Positions 48,499 to 57,237 of a stretch of DNA of 64,000 nt are shown piece by piece (positions within the stretch are counted from its first letter, which is position 1; every line of letters starts with the position of its first letter). The notes beneath the pieces were generated by a model. That model was not told the origin of the DNA, ran no database searches, and saw only the letters and a program-made list of their open reading frames with translations. The stretch is from NCBI GenBank assembly GCA_963754445.1, contig CAVWFT010000001.1, forward strand, positions 992,001 to 1,056,000, given 5' to 3'. This DNA comes from Bog-473 sp963754445. Its GTDB lineage: Bacteria > Actinomycetota > Acidimicrobiia > Acidimicrobiales > RAAP-2. Position numbers and translations under genes: made by a program.

Positions 48499-49116
48499 GT
48501 GCCCAGCTCATCGACCAAAGACCGCATTCTCGATGCGGCGCAGGCCTCCTTCGCCGGCCGGGGCTTCGAGGCCACCTCACTCGATGTCGTGGCCAAAGGG
48601 CTCGACCTCACCAAGCAGTCGATTCTCTATTGGTTCCCGTCCAAGGACGCGCTGCTCGAGGCTGTGATCGCCCGTGGCGCGGCGGACCTGTCGACCGCCC
48701 TGGAGTCGGCGTTGGCAGGGGCGGGCGAGGGTTGGGAACGCATCGAGGCCGTGGTGCGCTCGGTCTTCCGCCTGGCCGCGCGTCAGCCGGAGCTCCTCGG
48801 CCTGCTGCGCGAGGTAAGTCGTCTCGGACCCCCGGCGGCGACTCAGATGACGCTGGCGCTCGAGCCGCTCGTGACGCGCGCCTCGGCGTTCCTCGAAGCG
48901 GAGATGGATGCCGGAGCCATGCGTCGACACGATCCTCAACTGCTGCTGCTGGCGATCTATTCGACGGTGATCGGCATGGTCACCGAGGTGGAGGTGCTGC
49001 GGGCGCTGGGGGAGGAGCCGACCGCCCGCTCACTCGTGCGTCGCCGAGCCGACGTGCTGGCACTGCTCCGCTCTGCTCTGCTGGTCGAGCCGGGCCCCGA
49101 TGCCCGATTGACGTGA
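48499..49116 (+). CDS. TetR family transcriptional regulator
   Basis: A 205-residue TetR regulator. The helix-turn-helix (residues 7-50) reads KDRILDAAQASFAGRGFEATSLDVVAKGLDLTKQSILYWFPSKDALL. The helical ligand-binding domain has a final helix with RRRADVLALLRSALL. It is divergent from the four-gene lipid operon and almost certainly represses it and itself through the palindromes between them. The ligand is likely an acyl-CoA or fatty acid, judged by the operon content. The start GTG 48499 is preceded by GGTAA only. Confidence 0.92.
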   Translation: MPSSSTKDRILDAAQASFAGRGFEATSLDVVAKGLDLTKQSILYWFPSKDALLEAVIARGAADLSTALESALAGAGEGWERIEAVVRSVFRLAARQPELLGLLREVSRLGPPAATQMTLALEPLVTRASAFLEAEMDAGAMRRHDPQLLLLAIYSTVIGMVTEVEVLRALGEEPTARSLVRRRADVLALLRSALLVEPGPDARLT

Positions 49117-49177
49117 ACCCAGACTCGGACGAGGGGGTTGCTCCGTTGTCTGATGGCACGAGGCCCCGACGAGTGGG

Positions 49178-49867
49178 TTACTCCGTCGGCTTCGGAATCT
49201 TCTTGCGAGGAGCGGATTTGGGCGTGTAGCGCTTGCTCGCGGTGGGCGCCTTTCGCTCCGGAGCAGCGACTGACGCCTTCGTCGATGTCCTTGCCGACGA
49301 TTTCGATCCACGGGTTGCGCCATTGCGGCGCGCGTTGTTGCGCGCTGCAGCGGCTTCCCGGGCCACAACCTTCGAGTTGGTGGCGCCGTACTTGTTGACC
49401 CGCCAGGCGCGCAGCATCAACCAGCCGCCGAGAAGGATGAACGCGAACCCGATGAGTCCGACGAAGAGAGTGAATCCGAATCCCACGAAGAAGAGGGAGA
49501 CGACGACCACGGTCCTGCGCCTCCAGTAGAGGCCCAGGAATCCGGCGACACAGAACAGAAGGATCGCCCCCATGAGGAGAAGGGCATCCGGCGCGACCGC
49601 AATGGAGTTCTTCCCATGCTTGTCGACCCGATTCTGGGAGACGATATACAGCGGAATGGCGATACCGGCCACCGTTGCCAGGATCAGCCCTCCCAGGGCG
49701 AATTTGTGCTCGAGGCGATCGAAGGTCGTCATGGCGGCCCGACGTTCCTCGGGCGGGAGGATCTCCTGAGGATCGCGATCCACCAGGCCGGCACCGGTGA
49801 AGACCGAAGACACCTTTTGCGTCCAGGGCAGTTGATCCCGCATGGGGTCGCTGGAAAGTGGCGCCAT
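49178..49867 (-). CDS. Membrane protein with basic tail, unknown function
   Basis: A 229-residue protein. A cytoplasmic segment with PPEERRAAMTTFDRLEHKFALGG is followed by one hydrophobic helix (LILATVAGIAIPLYIV, about residues 59-75), a second and third (LLLMGAILLFCVAGFLGLYW and VVVVSLFFVGFGFTLFVGLIGFAFILLGGWLML), and a Lys/Arg/Ala/Ser-rich tail of about 70 residues. Such a tail is typical of actinobacterial membrane proteins that may contact nucleic acid or the division/ribosome machinery. I recognise no named family. It is convergent with the TetR gene and ends at the boundary of the gene-poor 49.9-50.8 kb stretch. Confidence 0.75.
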   Translation of the reverse strand: MAPLSSDPMRDQLPWTQKVSSVFTGAGLVDRDPQEILPPEERRAAMTTFDRLEHKFALGGLILATVAGIAIPLYIVSQNRVDKHGKNSIAVAPDALLLMGAILLFCVAGFLGLYWRRRTVVVVSLFFVGFGFTLFVGLIGFAFILLGGWLMLRAWRVNKYGATNSKVVAREAAAARNNARRNGATRGSKSSARTSTKASVAAPERKAPTASKRYTPKSAPRKKIPKPTE

Positions 49868-50778
49868 CGACCTCAGGGTACCGGCACCTGCGAGTCCTCC
49901 CAAATCACCGGACAACCTGCAGCGCAAGCCCGGTCGGCGGACCGACGACGCCGTCCCACTCGGCGGACGAAACGGGATGCGCGCGTCATCGACCGTCCGG
50001 GCGAGGTCAGCCCGCGGGCCGCGGTCCTGAGGCTTCTCCGCGCAAGGCACCCGAGCGACTTCGATCGAGGGCGGATGGGCACGAGGCAGGGGAGTTGAGG
50101 TTGTCCCAGACACCATCACACCGGCGCGTCGACGCGAGCCCTAGACCCCGAGCGGCGATCGCCCCGTGGGCATCATGAACGCCGCCACGTTGCGGCGAGC
50201 TCCTCAACTTCGTGAGTTCGATGTCCGTGATCGATCGTGAGACGCGGGAGACTGAGTCGCGCCTCGGCTCTGCGCTCGGATCCAGAGAAAGAACACCCAT
50301 GACGGGCCTTGTCGACGCGTGAGGGCGAACGCGTCTGCATCATCCACTTCGCCACTTCGCCACTTCGCCACTTCGCCACTTCGCCACTTCGCCACTTCGC
50401 CACTTGGACCTCGACGGCCCCACCGTGGTCCTCGACGCGGACTGTCCGAAGGGTCGACGTTGAGGGCCCGTCGTGGTACATCAAGTCGCTACGCGCACAT
50501 CGCACTGTGCTCGTGGCACGAATCGTTCGCGCGATCGTCGCGGAGTTGCCAGTGTTGCAAGAAGTGTTTGCTGCACACCGAACGCAGGCAACATGGGGAG
50601 TCTTATCCGTTGATCAGGCAGCTCGGGAACCAACAGCGCTCTGGGAAGGCCGAAGAAATCGAAGGTTGTGTTGACGCTGACCGACGGGGATGAGATTCTT
50701 TGCGGCCGTTCGGGGGTGGGCCGATACCGGCCGTGTCTTTGCTTCACGGCGGGAAAGCACTTGTAAAGGGGTCAATCC
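49868..50778. other. Gene-poor stretch
   Basis: I see no convincing gene in these 911 bases. Open frames are short, lack conserved motifs and overlap each other on both strands. The stretch contains the 8-bp tandem repeat at 50344-50406 and upstream sequence of the secreted-protein gene. A possible TTGACG near 50671 has no good partner -10. A small RNA cannot be excluded. Confidence 0.6.
50344..50406. repeat. Tandem repeat, 8-bp unit GCCACTTC
   Basis: About 7.5 head-to-tail copies of GCCACTTC, nearly perfect. On the minus strand it reads as an Ala-Lys-Trp-Arg-Ser-Gly-Glu-Val repeat inside an unsupported open frame; I do not treat that as a gene. Slippage in this array would change length in 8-bp steps. 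Confidence 0.92.
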
Positions 50779-51171
50779 GTGTTCAAGCGTCTTATTGCTG
50801 TTTCTGCTCTGGGTTCGGTTGCGTGCCTCGGGATCACCGCGCTTCCGTCGGGAGCCGCTGCGTCGGGAGGCCAAGCCAATCTGAAGGAGGTGAACGGAGT
50901 CCTCAAGTTCCTGCCGAACGTGTTGAACGTCACGTACAACCCGCAGAACACCAAGCCCTGCAAGGCTAAGAGCAACTACCAATACCTCCTCGTGAACAAG
51001 ACGTCGTCAACCGAGGTCCTCGTGATCAACGGCACCACCGACACGCTCACCTTGACGCCGGGCGGGACGTCGGGAGCCAAGGTGTACGGGTGCATCAAGA
51101 CCGGGACGTTGACCTACACGGTGCAGGGAACGAACGTCACTCTGACGATCAATTCAACCCCGTCCAGCTAA
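50779..51171 (+). CDS. Secreted protein of unknown function
   Basis: A 130-residue protein with a clear signal peptide: basic MFKRL, hydrophobic IAVSALGSVACLGITALPS, and a likely cleavage after an Ala-rich AAA near residue 28. The mature part is short, Thr/Asn/Gly-rich and predicted to be beta strands, with two cysteines (KPCKAK and YGCIKT) that may form one disulfide. I recognise no domain. GTG 50779 has AAAGGGG nine bases upstream. It stands alone between gene-poor stretches, and codon usage is less GC-biased than in the left part of the window. Confidence 0.8.
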   Translation: MFKRLIAVSALGSVACLGITALPSGAAASGGQANLKEVNGVLKFLPNVLNVTYNPQNTKPCKAKSNYQYLLVNKTSSTEVLVINGTTDTLTLTPGGTSGAKVYGCIKTGTLTYTVQGTNVTLTINSTPSS

Positions 51172-51648
51172 TCCGGTCGGGCGGGCAGGGTCGAGACGGT
51201 CCTCTTCGCAAGCCAGGCCTCGTAGCCGGGAGACGTGCTCATCGCTACCGCGTCATAGCCGCTACCGGATCTCCCGTCTGCTCCGCTGCTTGGCTGTCGG
51301 CCTGCAGGCGGTACCCTCGTCACGGTCGAGCAGGAACGGGACCGAGCTCGGCGGTTGGGGACATGCTCTCGGTCCGCTCCTTGGGTCGGTTCCTTATGCC
51401 ACGGCCGTCTGAGCGAGATTCGTGCGGACCACCGAACCGCGTGCCGCAGCAGCGATGCGCCGTCGCTGCGTGCGGAGGTCTCAGTCGCGCAGGGCAAGTC
51501 TGGGGTCACGGACCGGGTCGAAACCGCCCTGGACATTGCATTGCCGATCCGAGCCTTGATCGTCGGTCGGAGTCGTCGCCGCCCAATTCCGCCGCGGGCT
51601 GGGACCAACTCCTGCGCAGGCTACGGTGGTGCCCGCAAATCCCCTCTG
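51172..51648. other. Stretch without a recognisable gene
   Basis: These 477 bases precede the tRNA gene. Open frames exist on both strands (for example 51168-51608 minus) but are rich in Arg/Ser with no motif and no ribosome site. No terminator or promoter stands out. Confidence 0.5.
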
Positions 51649-51722
51649 GGGCGCTTAGCTCAGCTGGTTAGAGCGCAGCCTTCACACGGCTGAGGTCGTG
51701 GGTTCGAGTCCCGCAGCGCCCA
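51649..51722 (+). tRNA. tRNA-Val (anticodon CAC)
   Basis: A full cloverleaf can be folded. The acceptor stem is GGGCGCT/AGCGCCC and the D-arm is GCTC...GAGC with AGCTGGTTA. The anticodon stem CAGCC/GGCTG has loop TTCACAC (anticodon CAC), followed by a 5-base variable loop AGGTC. The T-arm is GTGGG-TTCGAGT-CCCGC, followed by discriminator A. CCA is only partly encoded (A-CC). It decodes GUG. Confidence 0.95.
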
Positions 51723-51765
51723 CCGACTTCTTCCTGGTCAGGGACTTGCGCACCGTTGCTACCGT

Positions 51766-51820
51766 CTTCGCCGTCAGCCTTCGCCGTCAGCCTTCGCCGT
51801 CAGCCTTCGCCGTCAGCCTT
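51766..51820. repeat. Tandem repeat, 13-bp unit CCTTCGCCGTCAG
   Basis: Four near-perfect copies in tandem start 44 bases after the tRNA-Val gene. A tandem array directly behind a tRNA may reflect an old integration or recombination scar, but no matching attachment core was found elsewhere in the window. Confidence 0.85.
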
Positions 51821-52000
51821 GGCGCGCTCCACGCGCGCGAAGGAATCGTGTTTTTTGGGTCGAGATCGTTCGCATCGCCGGCACGCTCGCGATTGACCAG
51901 CGCGTCAAGCGAGTCGTCGAGCACCTCCTTCCCGTTTGGCGTGGACGACGGGCGGGTCGGAGTGGCGTGAGACGCTGACGGGATGCGAAAAATCGGTGGT

Positions 52001-52669
52001 TCAGCGCCCTGCAGCCGTGCAAACGCAGACCCGGTTGCCGTCGGGATCCGCCAGAACGGTAAAGGACGGTGCTTCAGAGGTATCGACCACGGACCCACCA
52101 GCCGACACGGCTGCGACAATGCGATCGTCGGCAACTTCGGGTGCGAGCCACACGTCGAGGTGCCAGCGCTGGCGGGGTGTGTCGTGATCAGTCGTGCCTT
52201 GGAACCAGATGGCGGAGAATCGATTGGTGGGGTCAAAAATGGAGTCAGAGATCTTGTTCTTTGTGCTGCCCGTCAAGAGGACGGACCAGAATGCTCCGAT
52301 CTTGTCCTCGTGCGCAGTATCGAGTCCGATCTCAAGTTGGGTAACAGCTCTGGGATCGGCCACCAGACCACTCTGGTGAGCGACAGCACTGATCTCCCGC
52401 GCCAAGTCGATGTCTTTCTGCGTGATAAAGAGACCGTTCTCACGGGTACAGAGCGAGAGGTCAACGAGGCCTTGGGACAGTCTCATGTCGAGGTGCTCGC
52501 CATCCGCGTCGACAATGGTGGCAATGGCGGCAACGAAGTCTGCTGCTTCCGCGAGGTTCGGGATCAAGTAGCGGGCGTACAGCGGCTGTGACAGCTTCCG
52601 CCAGTCAGCGAGACCCGCATCGAGTATTTGCTGGTTAGTAAGGCGCTCCACTGTCTGATTCTTCCCCAA
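52001..52669 (-). CDS. Pterin-dehydratase-like domain fused to a VOC (glyoxalase-6) domain
   Basis: A 222-residue fusion. Residues 1 to about 95 resemble 4a-hydroxytetrahydrobiopterin dehydratase (PCD/PhhB): LTNQQILDAGLADWRKL, a DFVAAIATIVDADGEH helix, and a final GLFITQKDIDLAREISAVA. The catalytic histidine pair of PCD (HHP) is only EHLD, and the later THD-type His is an Arg (CTREN), so dehydratase activity is doubtful. Residues 105-222 form a glyoxalase-6/VOC half (EIGLDTAHEDKIGAFWSVLL...RWHLDVWLAPEVADDRI...FTVLADPDGNRVCVC). This fusion occurs in actinobacteria with no proven function. It is divergent from the alpha/beta hydrolase. Confidence 0.8.
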   Translation of the reverse strand: MGKNQTVERLTNQQILDAGLADWRKLSQPLYARYLIPNLAEAADFVAAIATIVDADGEHLDMRLSQGLVDLSLCTRENGLFITQKDIDLAREISAVAHQSGLVADPRAVTQLEIGLDTAHEDKIGAFWSVLLTGSTKNKISDSIFDPTNRFSAIWFQGTTDHDTPRQRWHLDVWLAPEVADDRIVAAVSAGGSVVDTSEAPSFTVLADPDGNRVCVCTAAGR

Positions 52670-52718
52670 CGTTGCGTCGCGAAACCGAAGGCCCGGATCC
52701 GAGCCAAGTCGCTGTAGC

Positions 52719-53627
52719 GTGAGTTATCTCCTCTGCCGGTATGCAGCATGCACCCCTCCCGCAGGGCAAGCTGTCGAGGTGATTTCTGCCGGCGACCAGG
52801 ACGTGGCGGTTGCAGGAGGCACCGTCCGCGCCGTGGAAAGCGGTGCGGGTCCCCCGATTCTGCTGCTTCACGGCGGTCCAGGACTCTCCGATTACACCTC
52901 GACACTGGAGCCCGAACTGCGAGATGGCTATCGAGTGATCCGGTTCCAACAGCGCGGCCTGCTCCCTTCGACGTGCCAAGGCCCGTTCGAGGTGGAACAG
53001 CACATGGCGGATGCGATAGCCGTACTGGACGCGCTCGGGTTCGGCAGAGTCTGCGTCGTTGGCAGTTCATGGGGTGGCCACCTCGCGATGCATCTCGTTG
53101 TCCGCCACCCTGAGCGATTTTCAGGTCTGGTTCTCGTCGATCCGCTCGGAGCCGTTGGCGACGGTGGGGAGGCAGATTTCAACCGCCTTCTCTCGCAGCG
53201 CGTTTCCCCACGGTCGACCTCCCGACCTAAAGCGGTGGATGAGAGAACCGGGACGGCGGAAGATAGCGACCAAGATCTCGCCAGGGAGGGGCTGGAGCGG
53301 GTGTGGCCCGCCTATTTCGCTTCGCCGGATTCTGCACCACCGATGCCACCGATGGTTCTCTCGCTCGAGTGCTATGCCCAGACGTGGGAATCCATCCGTC
53401 TTCATCTGACCCGCCGGACCTTGGAGCGAGGCTTGCCATCGCTGCGTCTCCCGACCGTATTCGTGCTTGGCGCCCAGAGTCCGATCCCCCCGATACACGG
53501 AGAGGTGTCGGCCGCTCTCATCCCCGGGGCACGCTGTCAGATCGAGGAGGGCTGCGGGCACTATCTCTGGTTAGAACGGCCTGGGGTCGTGCGGCGTGCG
53601 GTCGACTCGGTTCACGCCGACCCCTGA
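52719..53627 (+). CDS. Alpha/beta hydrolase (proline-iminopeptidase-like)
   Basis: A 302-residue alpha/beta hydrolase. The oxyanion-hole motif is LLLHGGPGLSDY, the nucleophile elbow is VVGSSWGGHLA, and the catalytic His is in CGHYLWLERPG. The HGGPG motif and cap insert are those of proline iminopeptidase and related small-molecule hydrolases. GTG 52719 is the outermost start, but the first 20 residues look unconserved. GTG 52779 (just before VISAGDQDVAVAGG) is the likelier true start; neither has a good ribosome site. It is divergent from the PCD-VOC gene. Confidence 0.85.
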   Translation: MSYLLCRYAACTPPAGQAVEVISAGDQDVAVAGGTVRAVESGAGPPILLLHGGPGLSDYTSTLEPELRDGYRVIRFQQRGLLPSTCQGPFEVEQHMADAIAVLDALGFGRVCVVGSSWGGHLAMHLVVRHPERFSGLVLVDPLGAVGDGGEADFNRLLSQRVSPRSTSRPKAVDERTGTAEDSDQDLAREGLERVWPAYFASPDSAPPMPPMVLSLECYAQTWESIRLHLTRRTLERGLPSLRLPTVFVLGAQSPIPPIHGEVSAALIPGARCQIEEGCGHYLWLERPGVVRRAVDSVHADP

Positions 53628-53797
53628 CTCGCAATCCAACTGGAGTCCTCGCTAGGGCTCGGAGCCCCAAAGCTTTCTAGGCCCGCTCTGACGGCCGATC
53701 GGTCCGATGAGGTTGTGGTGATGCAGCCAAGGCTTCGAGCTTTGGGAGTTCTGCCGGGGCCAGATGTTCACATGTTTCGTGTCTCTGGATCGCGGCG

Positions 53798-55372
53798 CTA
53801 GCGTGCTTCGCCATCCGCCAAGAGCGGGAAGAAGTGGCTGGCAACCCCCCTGAGAAACCCGACGACCAGTCTGGGCGTCAGCGCTGTTCCAGGGTCGTTG
53901 AGTTCGGCCGGGAGCTTCACTTCCATCTCCCTGGCCTTGGCAATGAGGGCTGGGCCCAGTCCCTTGCCGAGGGCGCTCAGGCCCTTGCCCACCACCTCTG
54001 GATCCATGGTCCAGGCGGGCACGGGAAGCGACTTGATGACTGCCCAGGTCTTCGGGTCACGGGGAGTGGCCAGTGAAAAGACGTGATCGAACGTGCGAGC
54101 CGCGGCATCCCTTCCGGTGAAGGCCTCACCGAGTCCCCACGTCTTGCGCAATGTGGCGATCAAGGACGTGTGTCTGTACTCCTCGTTGTATACGGATCCC
54201 GCTTCGACCCACGGTGACACGATGACGGCGGGTACCCGGTACCCGGAGCGCTCGAAGGTGAATCCGCACTCGCCAGCTGGTGCCGAGGGGTCGGGTGGCG
54301 GGACCGGTCCGGGAGGGACGTGATCGTACGTGCCTCCGGGCTCGTCCCAACCGACTAAGAGCGCGGTGTTCCAGACATTGGCACCGGTTTCCGATGTGGC
54401 TGATCGGTAGGCGTTGAACACCCGCTCCAAGAAAGCCTCGCCCGACAGCGTTGAGGACGGGCTGTCGACCTCGATGTTCACTTTGTCCGAGAACGAGCGC
54501 CCCATGGCCGGGTGATAGTCACCATGTCCGGCCAACATGTTCGGTTCGACCAGCGAGAAGTCCGGGAGAGTGCCCGCGGCGGCGTCCCTCTCGAACTCGG
54601 CAAAGGGTACGAAATGGGTGGCTAGACGGTGCTTCAGTCGGGGAAAGTGGATCAACCCCGTGAACGACAGTGGCATTGGTTCCATGACGTAGACCTTCCA
54701 CGTCCGGCCATGTTCTTCTAGCCGTTCAAAAATCGTCTCGGCGTCGTTGTCGGTGAACCATTTCCTGAGCGGACTGTTCACGACTGCGCCGGACGAAGTG
54801 GCCGCAGTCCAGAACGAACGATTCATAAACGTCTGCGATGGGACCTCGCAGAACCAATGGTCGAAGACGCCAAAGTCCCGAGCCAGGCCGTTGAGCACCG
54901 GAAGCTGTTCGGGGGTATACCCGGTCATGATGTGGGAGTATTCGTCATACGTGGGCTGCCGGCCAATCTCCCCGGTGAAAGTCGAGATGTAGTCGGTCAC
55001 GAACCCATCCATCGTCGGAGTAGCTCCCGAAGCCGGAGCATTCCACGGCGCCGTGGCTGCGTCTCCAGTCTTGAAACGGTTCCGGTCATCGATGACGTTA
55101 AACAACTGCGTGTTGGTGTGGAAGTATTCCTCGCCCGAGTCCGGATTCGGCGAGTCCATATCGGTGGCAACCGTGTAGGGAACGACTTTGCGGTCTGCCC
55201 CGTGCTCGGCCCAGTTGGGGATCGGGTTGCTCAGGTTTTTGCCGATCACTCCTTCGAAGATCTTGCCGTCCTCGGGCCCGTAGAGGCGTCCGAGGACATT
55301 GTCGAGTGACCGGTTCTCGAAGAGCACCAATACGACGTGGTCAAGGGCGTGGGATTTGTCGAGCGCGGGCAT
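53798..55372 (-). CDS. Phosphoesterase family protein (phospholipase C / acid phosphatase-like)
   Basis: A 524-residue protein of the PF04185 phosphoesterase family, related to bacterial phospholipases C and acid phosphatase AcpA. Metal and catalytic blocks are the N-terminal VVLVLFENRSLDNVLG, GHGDYHPAMG, a LLVGWDEPGGTYDHVPPG segment and the C-terminal HTSLIATLRKTWG. No signal peptide is seen if the start is ATG 55372; the upstream open frame (to 55498) also lacks one, so export would be by a route not visible here. The substrate may be a phospholipid or phosphate ester. The gene has a 262-bp gap before the VanZ-like gene. Confidence 0.87.
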   Translation of the reverse strand: MPALDKSHALDHVVLVLFENRSLDNVLGRLYGPEDGKIFEGVIGKNLSNPIPNWAEHGADRKVVPYTVATDMDSPNPDSGEEYFHTNTQLFNVIDDRNRFKTGDAATAPWNAPASGATPTMDGFVTDYISTFTGEIGRQPTYDEYSHIMTGYTPEQLPVLNGLARDFGVFDHWFCEVPSQTFMNRSFWTAATSSGAVVNSPLRKWFTDNDAETIFERLEEHGRTWKVYVMEPMPLSFTGLIHFPRLKHRLATHFVPFAEFERDAAAGTLPDFSLVEPNMLAGHGDYHPAMGRSFSDKVNIEVDSPSSTLSGEAFLERVFNAYRSATSETGANVWNTALLVGWDEPGGTYDHVPPGPVPPPDPSAPAGECGFTFERSGYRVPAVIVSPWVEAGSVYNEEYRHTSLIATLRKTWGLGEAFTGRDAAARTFDHVFSLATPRDPKTWAVIKSLPVPAWTMDPEVVGKGLSALGKGLGPALIAKAREMEVKLPAELNDPGTALTPRLVVGFLRGVASHFFPLLADGEAR

Positions 55373-55634
55373 CAGTTGCGTTCTACCTCTCAGACCTCGG
55401 GCGAAATGAGCACTGGACTGTAATCCCAAAAGTCTGACAGGAAGCACTCCAGTTTGCCACGACTCGAACGTGACATCTGAGTCCAACTTGGCGGACATTC
55501 CCGGGCCTAACGCAGACTGTCCTTACCCTTCCGGGCAGAAGAAGGCACCGTCCGTGTATCCGCTGGGCGATGACACGAAGCACTTCGGCATTTCGTCGTC
55601 AATCTGCTGCGGCAGCCCATCGTCGACCACTCGA

Positions 55635-56234
55635 TCAACCCGACGGACGGGGCCTGTGATATCTCACTCCGTGTCGGACCTCCAAGGCGACCAGAAATAG
55701 GACACCCAAGCCAACAAGAACTGAGCCCGTGATCACGATGAATCGATCCAGACTCTCTTGATCGATGTGCTTGCTGCTGAGGTCATAGGCGAGAATTCCA
55801 ATTAATCCACCCAGGGTATTGGTAATGACGTCAGTTACGTCTGTCGCACCAATTGCGAAGATGTACTGGATGGTCTCAGCTGCGACACTGGCGCCGAGTA
55901 CGACGAGCAGCTTGCTCCAGACGTTGAGTCGCTTGCAGTTAAGGCCCAGCAACACTCCGAAAGGGATAAAGACGAGAACATTGTCGACCTCCTCGGCCGA
56001 GTTTCCAGCGCGATTCGAGAACGGTACGAAGTTCAAGCTTCTCCTGTCATAGTGCAGCACGGAAGCAATATGAACGGAAAACTTAAAAAGGATCAGCCAT
56101 ATCAGGATCGTTGAATAGACAATGAGTAGAACCCTCGCGCAGGGCTTCACGCGGCGCAGTTGGGTGGGTTGGCGGAAACGACAAGGCTCGTGGACATAAC
56201 GAGGGCACAGTGTGACACCCCGTGACGCCCTCAT
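55635..56234 (-). CDS. VanZ-like membrane protein
   Basis: A 199-residue VanZ-family protein. The family core is NVLVFIPFGVLLGLN followed by LGASVAAETIQYIFAIGATDVTDVITNTLGGLIGILAY, with four or five hydrophobic helices (the first at VLLIVYSTILIWLILFKF). VanZ proteins contribute to low-level teicoplanin resistance in enterococci; most actinobacterial members have unknown roles in the envelope. The first start (56234) adds 28 charged residues; GTG 56150, just before the first helix, may be the true start. GC content is near 50 %, well below the left part of the window, which suggests foreign origin. Confidence 0.82.
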   Translation of the reverse strand: MRASRGVTLCPRYVHEPCRFRQPTQLRRVKPCARVLLIVYSTILIWLILFKFSVHIASVLHYDRRSLNFVPFSNRAGNSAEEVDNVLVFIPFGVLLGLNCKRLNVWSKLLVVLGASVAAETIQYIFAIGATDVTDVITNTLGGLIGILAYDLSSKHIDQESLDRFIVITGSVLVGLGVLFLVALEVRHGVRYHRPRPSG

Positions 56235-56712
56235 CTAGAGATAGGGGGTCGGGACGAGCCGGCCGTCAAAGGCGTCTCCGCCAGCTTTTGTTGACCCTTT
56301 TCTCGCGGGGCACACCCGCCCGTGGCAGCGCCCGGACTGTTCTCGTTTTCGCCGAGAACTGTGGACTCGGCTCACTCTCTTGCGTGTCGGTTGCCCAGAA
56401 GGGCGAAGCGTGCCCCACTGCGCCGCCGGGCGGAGGCCGACGAACACGAGACCGACGACCGAGTGGTACGCGGCTCGCACGTGCAAGAGCTGCGACGTGG
56501 CGACTGCAGCGGCGGCCGAGCACGACGGTCCAAGATGGACGGCCCAACGCGATCGGACGTGCTACCTGCCCTCACGAAGGGTCGCGTGTTCGAGTGCTGT
56601 TGCTCTTTTGAGGACTCAGCGAAGACCGGTCTCTGATCCGACGACTAGTGACGAGCAGAAAGCTCTGAGCCTGTAGCGGCCGCCGCCATCTCCAGTCGAT
56701 GGGTCGGTGTCA
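56235..56712. other. Stretch without a recognisable gene
   Basis: These 478 bases lie between the VanZ-like and DUF1801 genes, both on the minus strand. Overlapping open frames have no motif. I see no clear promoter, repeat or RNA structure. A short GGTCGCGTGTTCGAGTGCTGT segment vaguely recalls a tRNA T-arm but no cloverleaf can be built. Confidence 0.5.
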
Positions 56713-57090
56713 CTACTTGTTCAAACCGGCTGCTTCGCGAACGAGGGCTTTCAAGGCAGTCTTGGGTGGAGTCTCTCCTTCACTGAAGTCAATGGCGCGC
56801 ACTGTGTTGCTGTCCACGCGCGCGTTGAAGAGCCGTTTCGGGTCCTTCATTTGAGCACCCTTCGGAAAGGTCAACCGTACGACGTTCTTGAGCATTTCGC
56901 CGATGCACACGATGCCGTCGAGAGACCACACGGGTACCCCTTCTGGCTTGGAAGGCTTCTTCCATTTCACTTCTTCGATGATGGGCGGTCCTGCCCCCAA
57001 GACGATGTCTCGCAGTCGTGACAATGTTTCGCCGCGCCAGTCGTTTGATTTTGTGATGATGGCGTCGATTTCCTGAGATGCAGATTCCAC
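56713..57090 (-). CDS. DUF1801 domain protein
   Basis: A 125-residue DUF1801 protein. Core segments are the LSRLRDIVLGAGPPIIEEVKW block with WKKPS (the usual YGxP position), the VPVWSLDGIVCIGEM strand pair, and KNVVRLTFPKGAQM with a C-terminal KTALKALVREA helix. I start at GTG 57090, which has GGAG eight bases upstream; longer versions back to 57207 add non-conserved sequence. The function is unknown. It belongs to a different subgroup from the DUF1801 protein at 1176. Confidence 0.85.
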   Translation of the reverse strand: MESASQEIDAIITKSNDWRGETLSRLRDIVLGAGPPIIEEVKWKKPSKPEGVPVWSLDGIVCIGEMLKNVVRLTFPKGAQMKDPKRLFNARVDSNTVRAIDFSEGETPPKTALKALVREAAGLNK

Positions 57091-57237
57091 TGAATGAACT
57101 CCGTTCTCGTTCGGACCCACAATGGAATCTACGGGGACAGGCTGCCACTGGCGGCACCTTGTAGGACGGTCCGAGGCGACGATTCTCCGCTGGGCGAGCT
57201 CGTCCAAGGGGTCAAGGCTGATTCGGTGGATCCAGCC

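Noticed and set aside
50173..50505. Open frame with an Ala-Lys-Trp-Arg-Ser-Gly-Glu-Val protein repeat
   Set aside because: The protein repeat is simply the 8-bp DNA array read over 24 bases. There is no ribosome site, and flanking sequence has no motif, so it is not called as a gene.
50664..50700. Possible promoter TTGACG upstream of the secreted protein
   Set aside because: No acceptable -10 hexamer lies at 16-18 bases, and the gene start is a further 80 bases away.
51168..51608. 146-residue minus-strand frame before the tRNA
   Set aside because: It is Arg/Ser-rich with no conserved motif, no ribosome site and atypical composition; most likely chance.
56570..56620. tRNA-like GGTCGCGTGTTCGAGTGCTGT segment
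   Set aside because: It looks like a T-arm only. No matching acceptor, D or anticodon arms can be folded around it.
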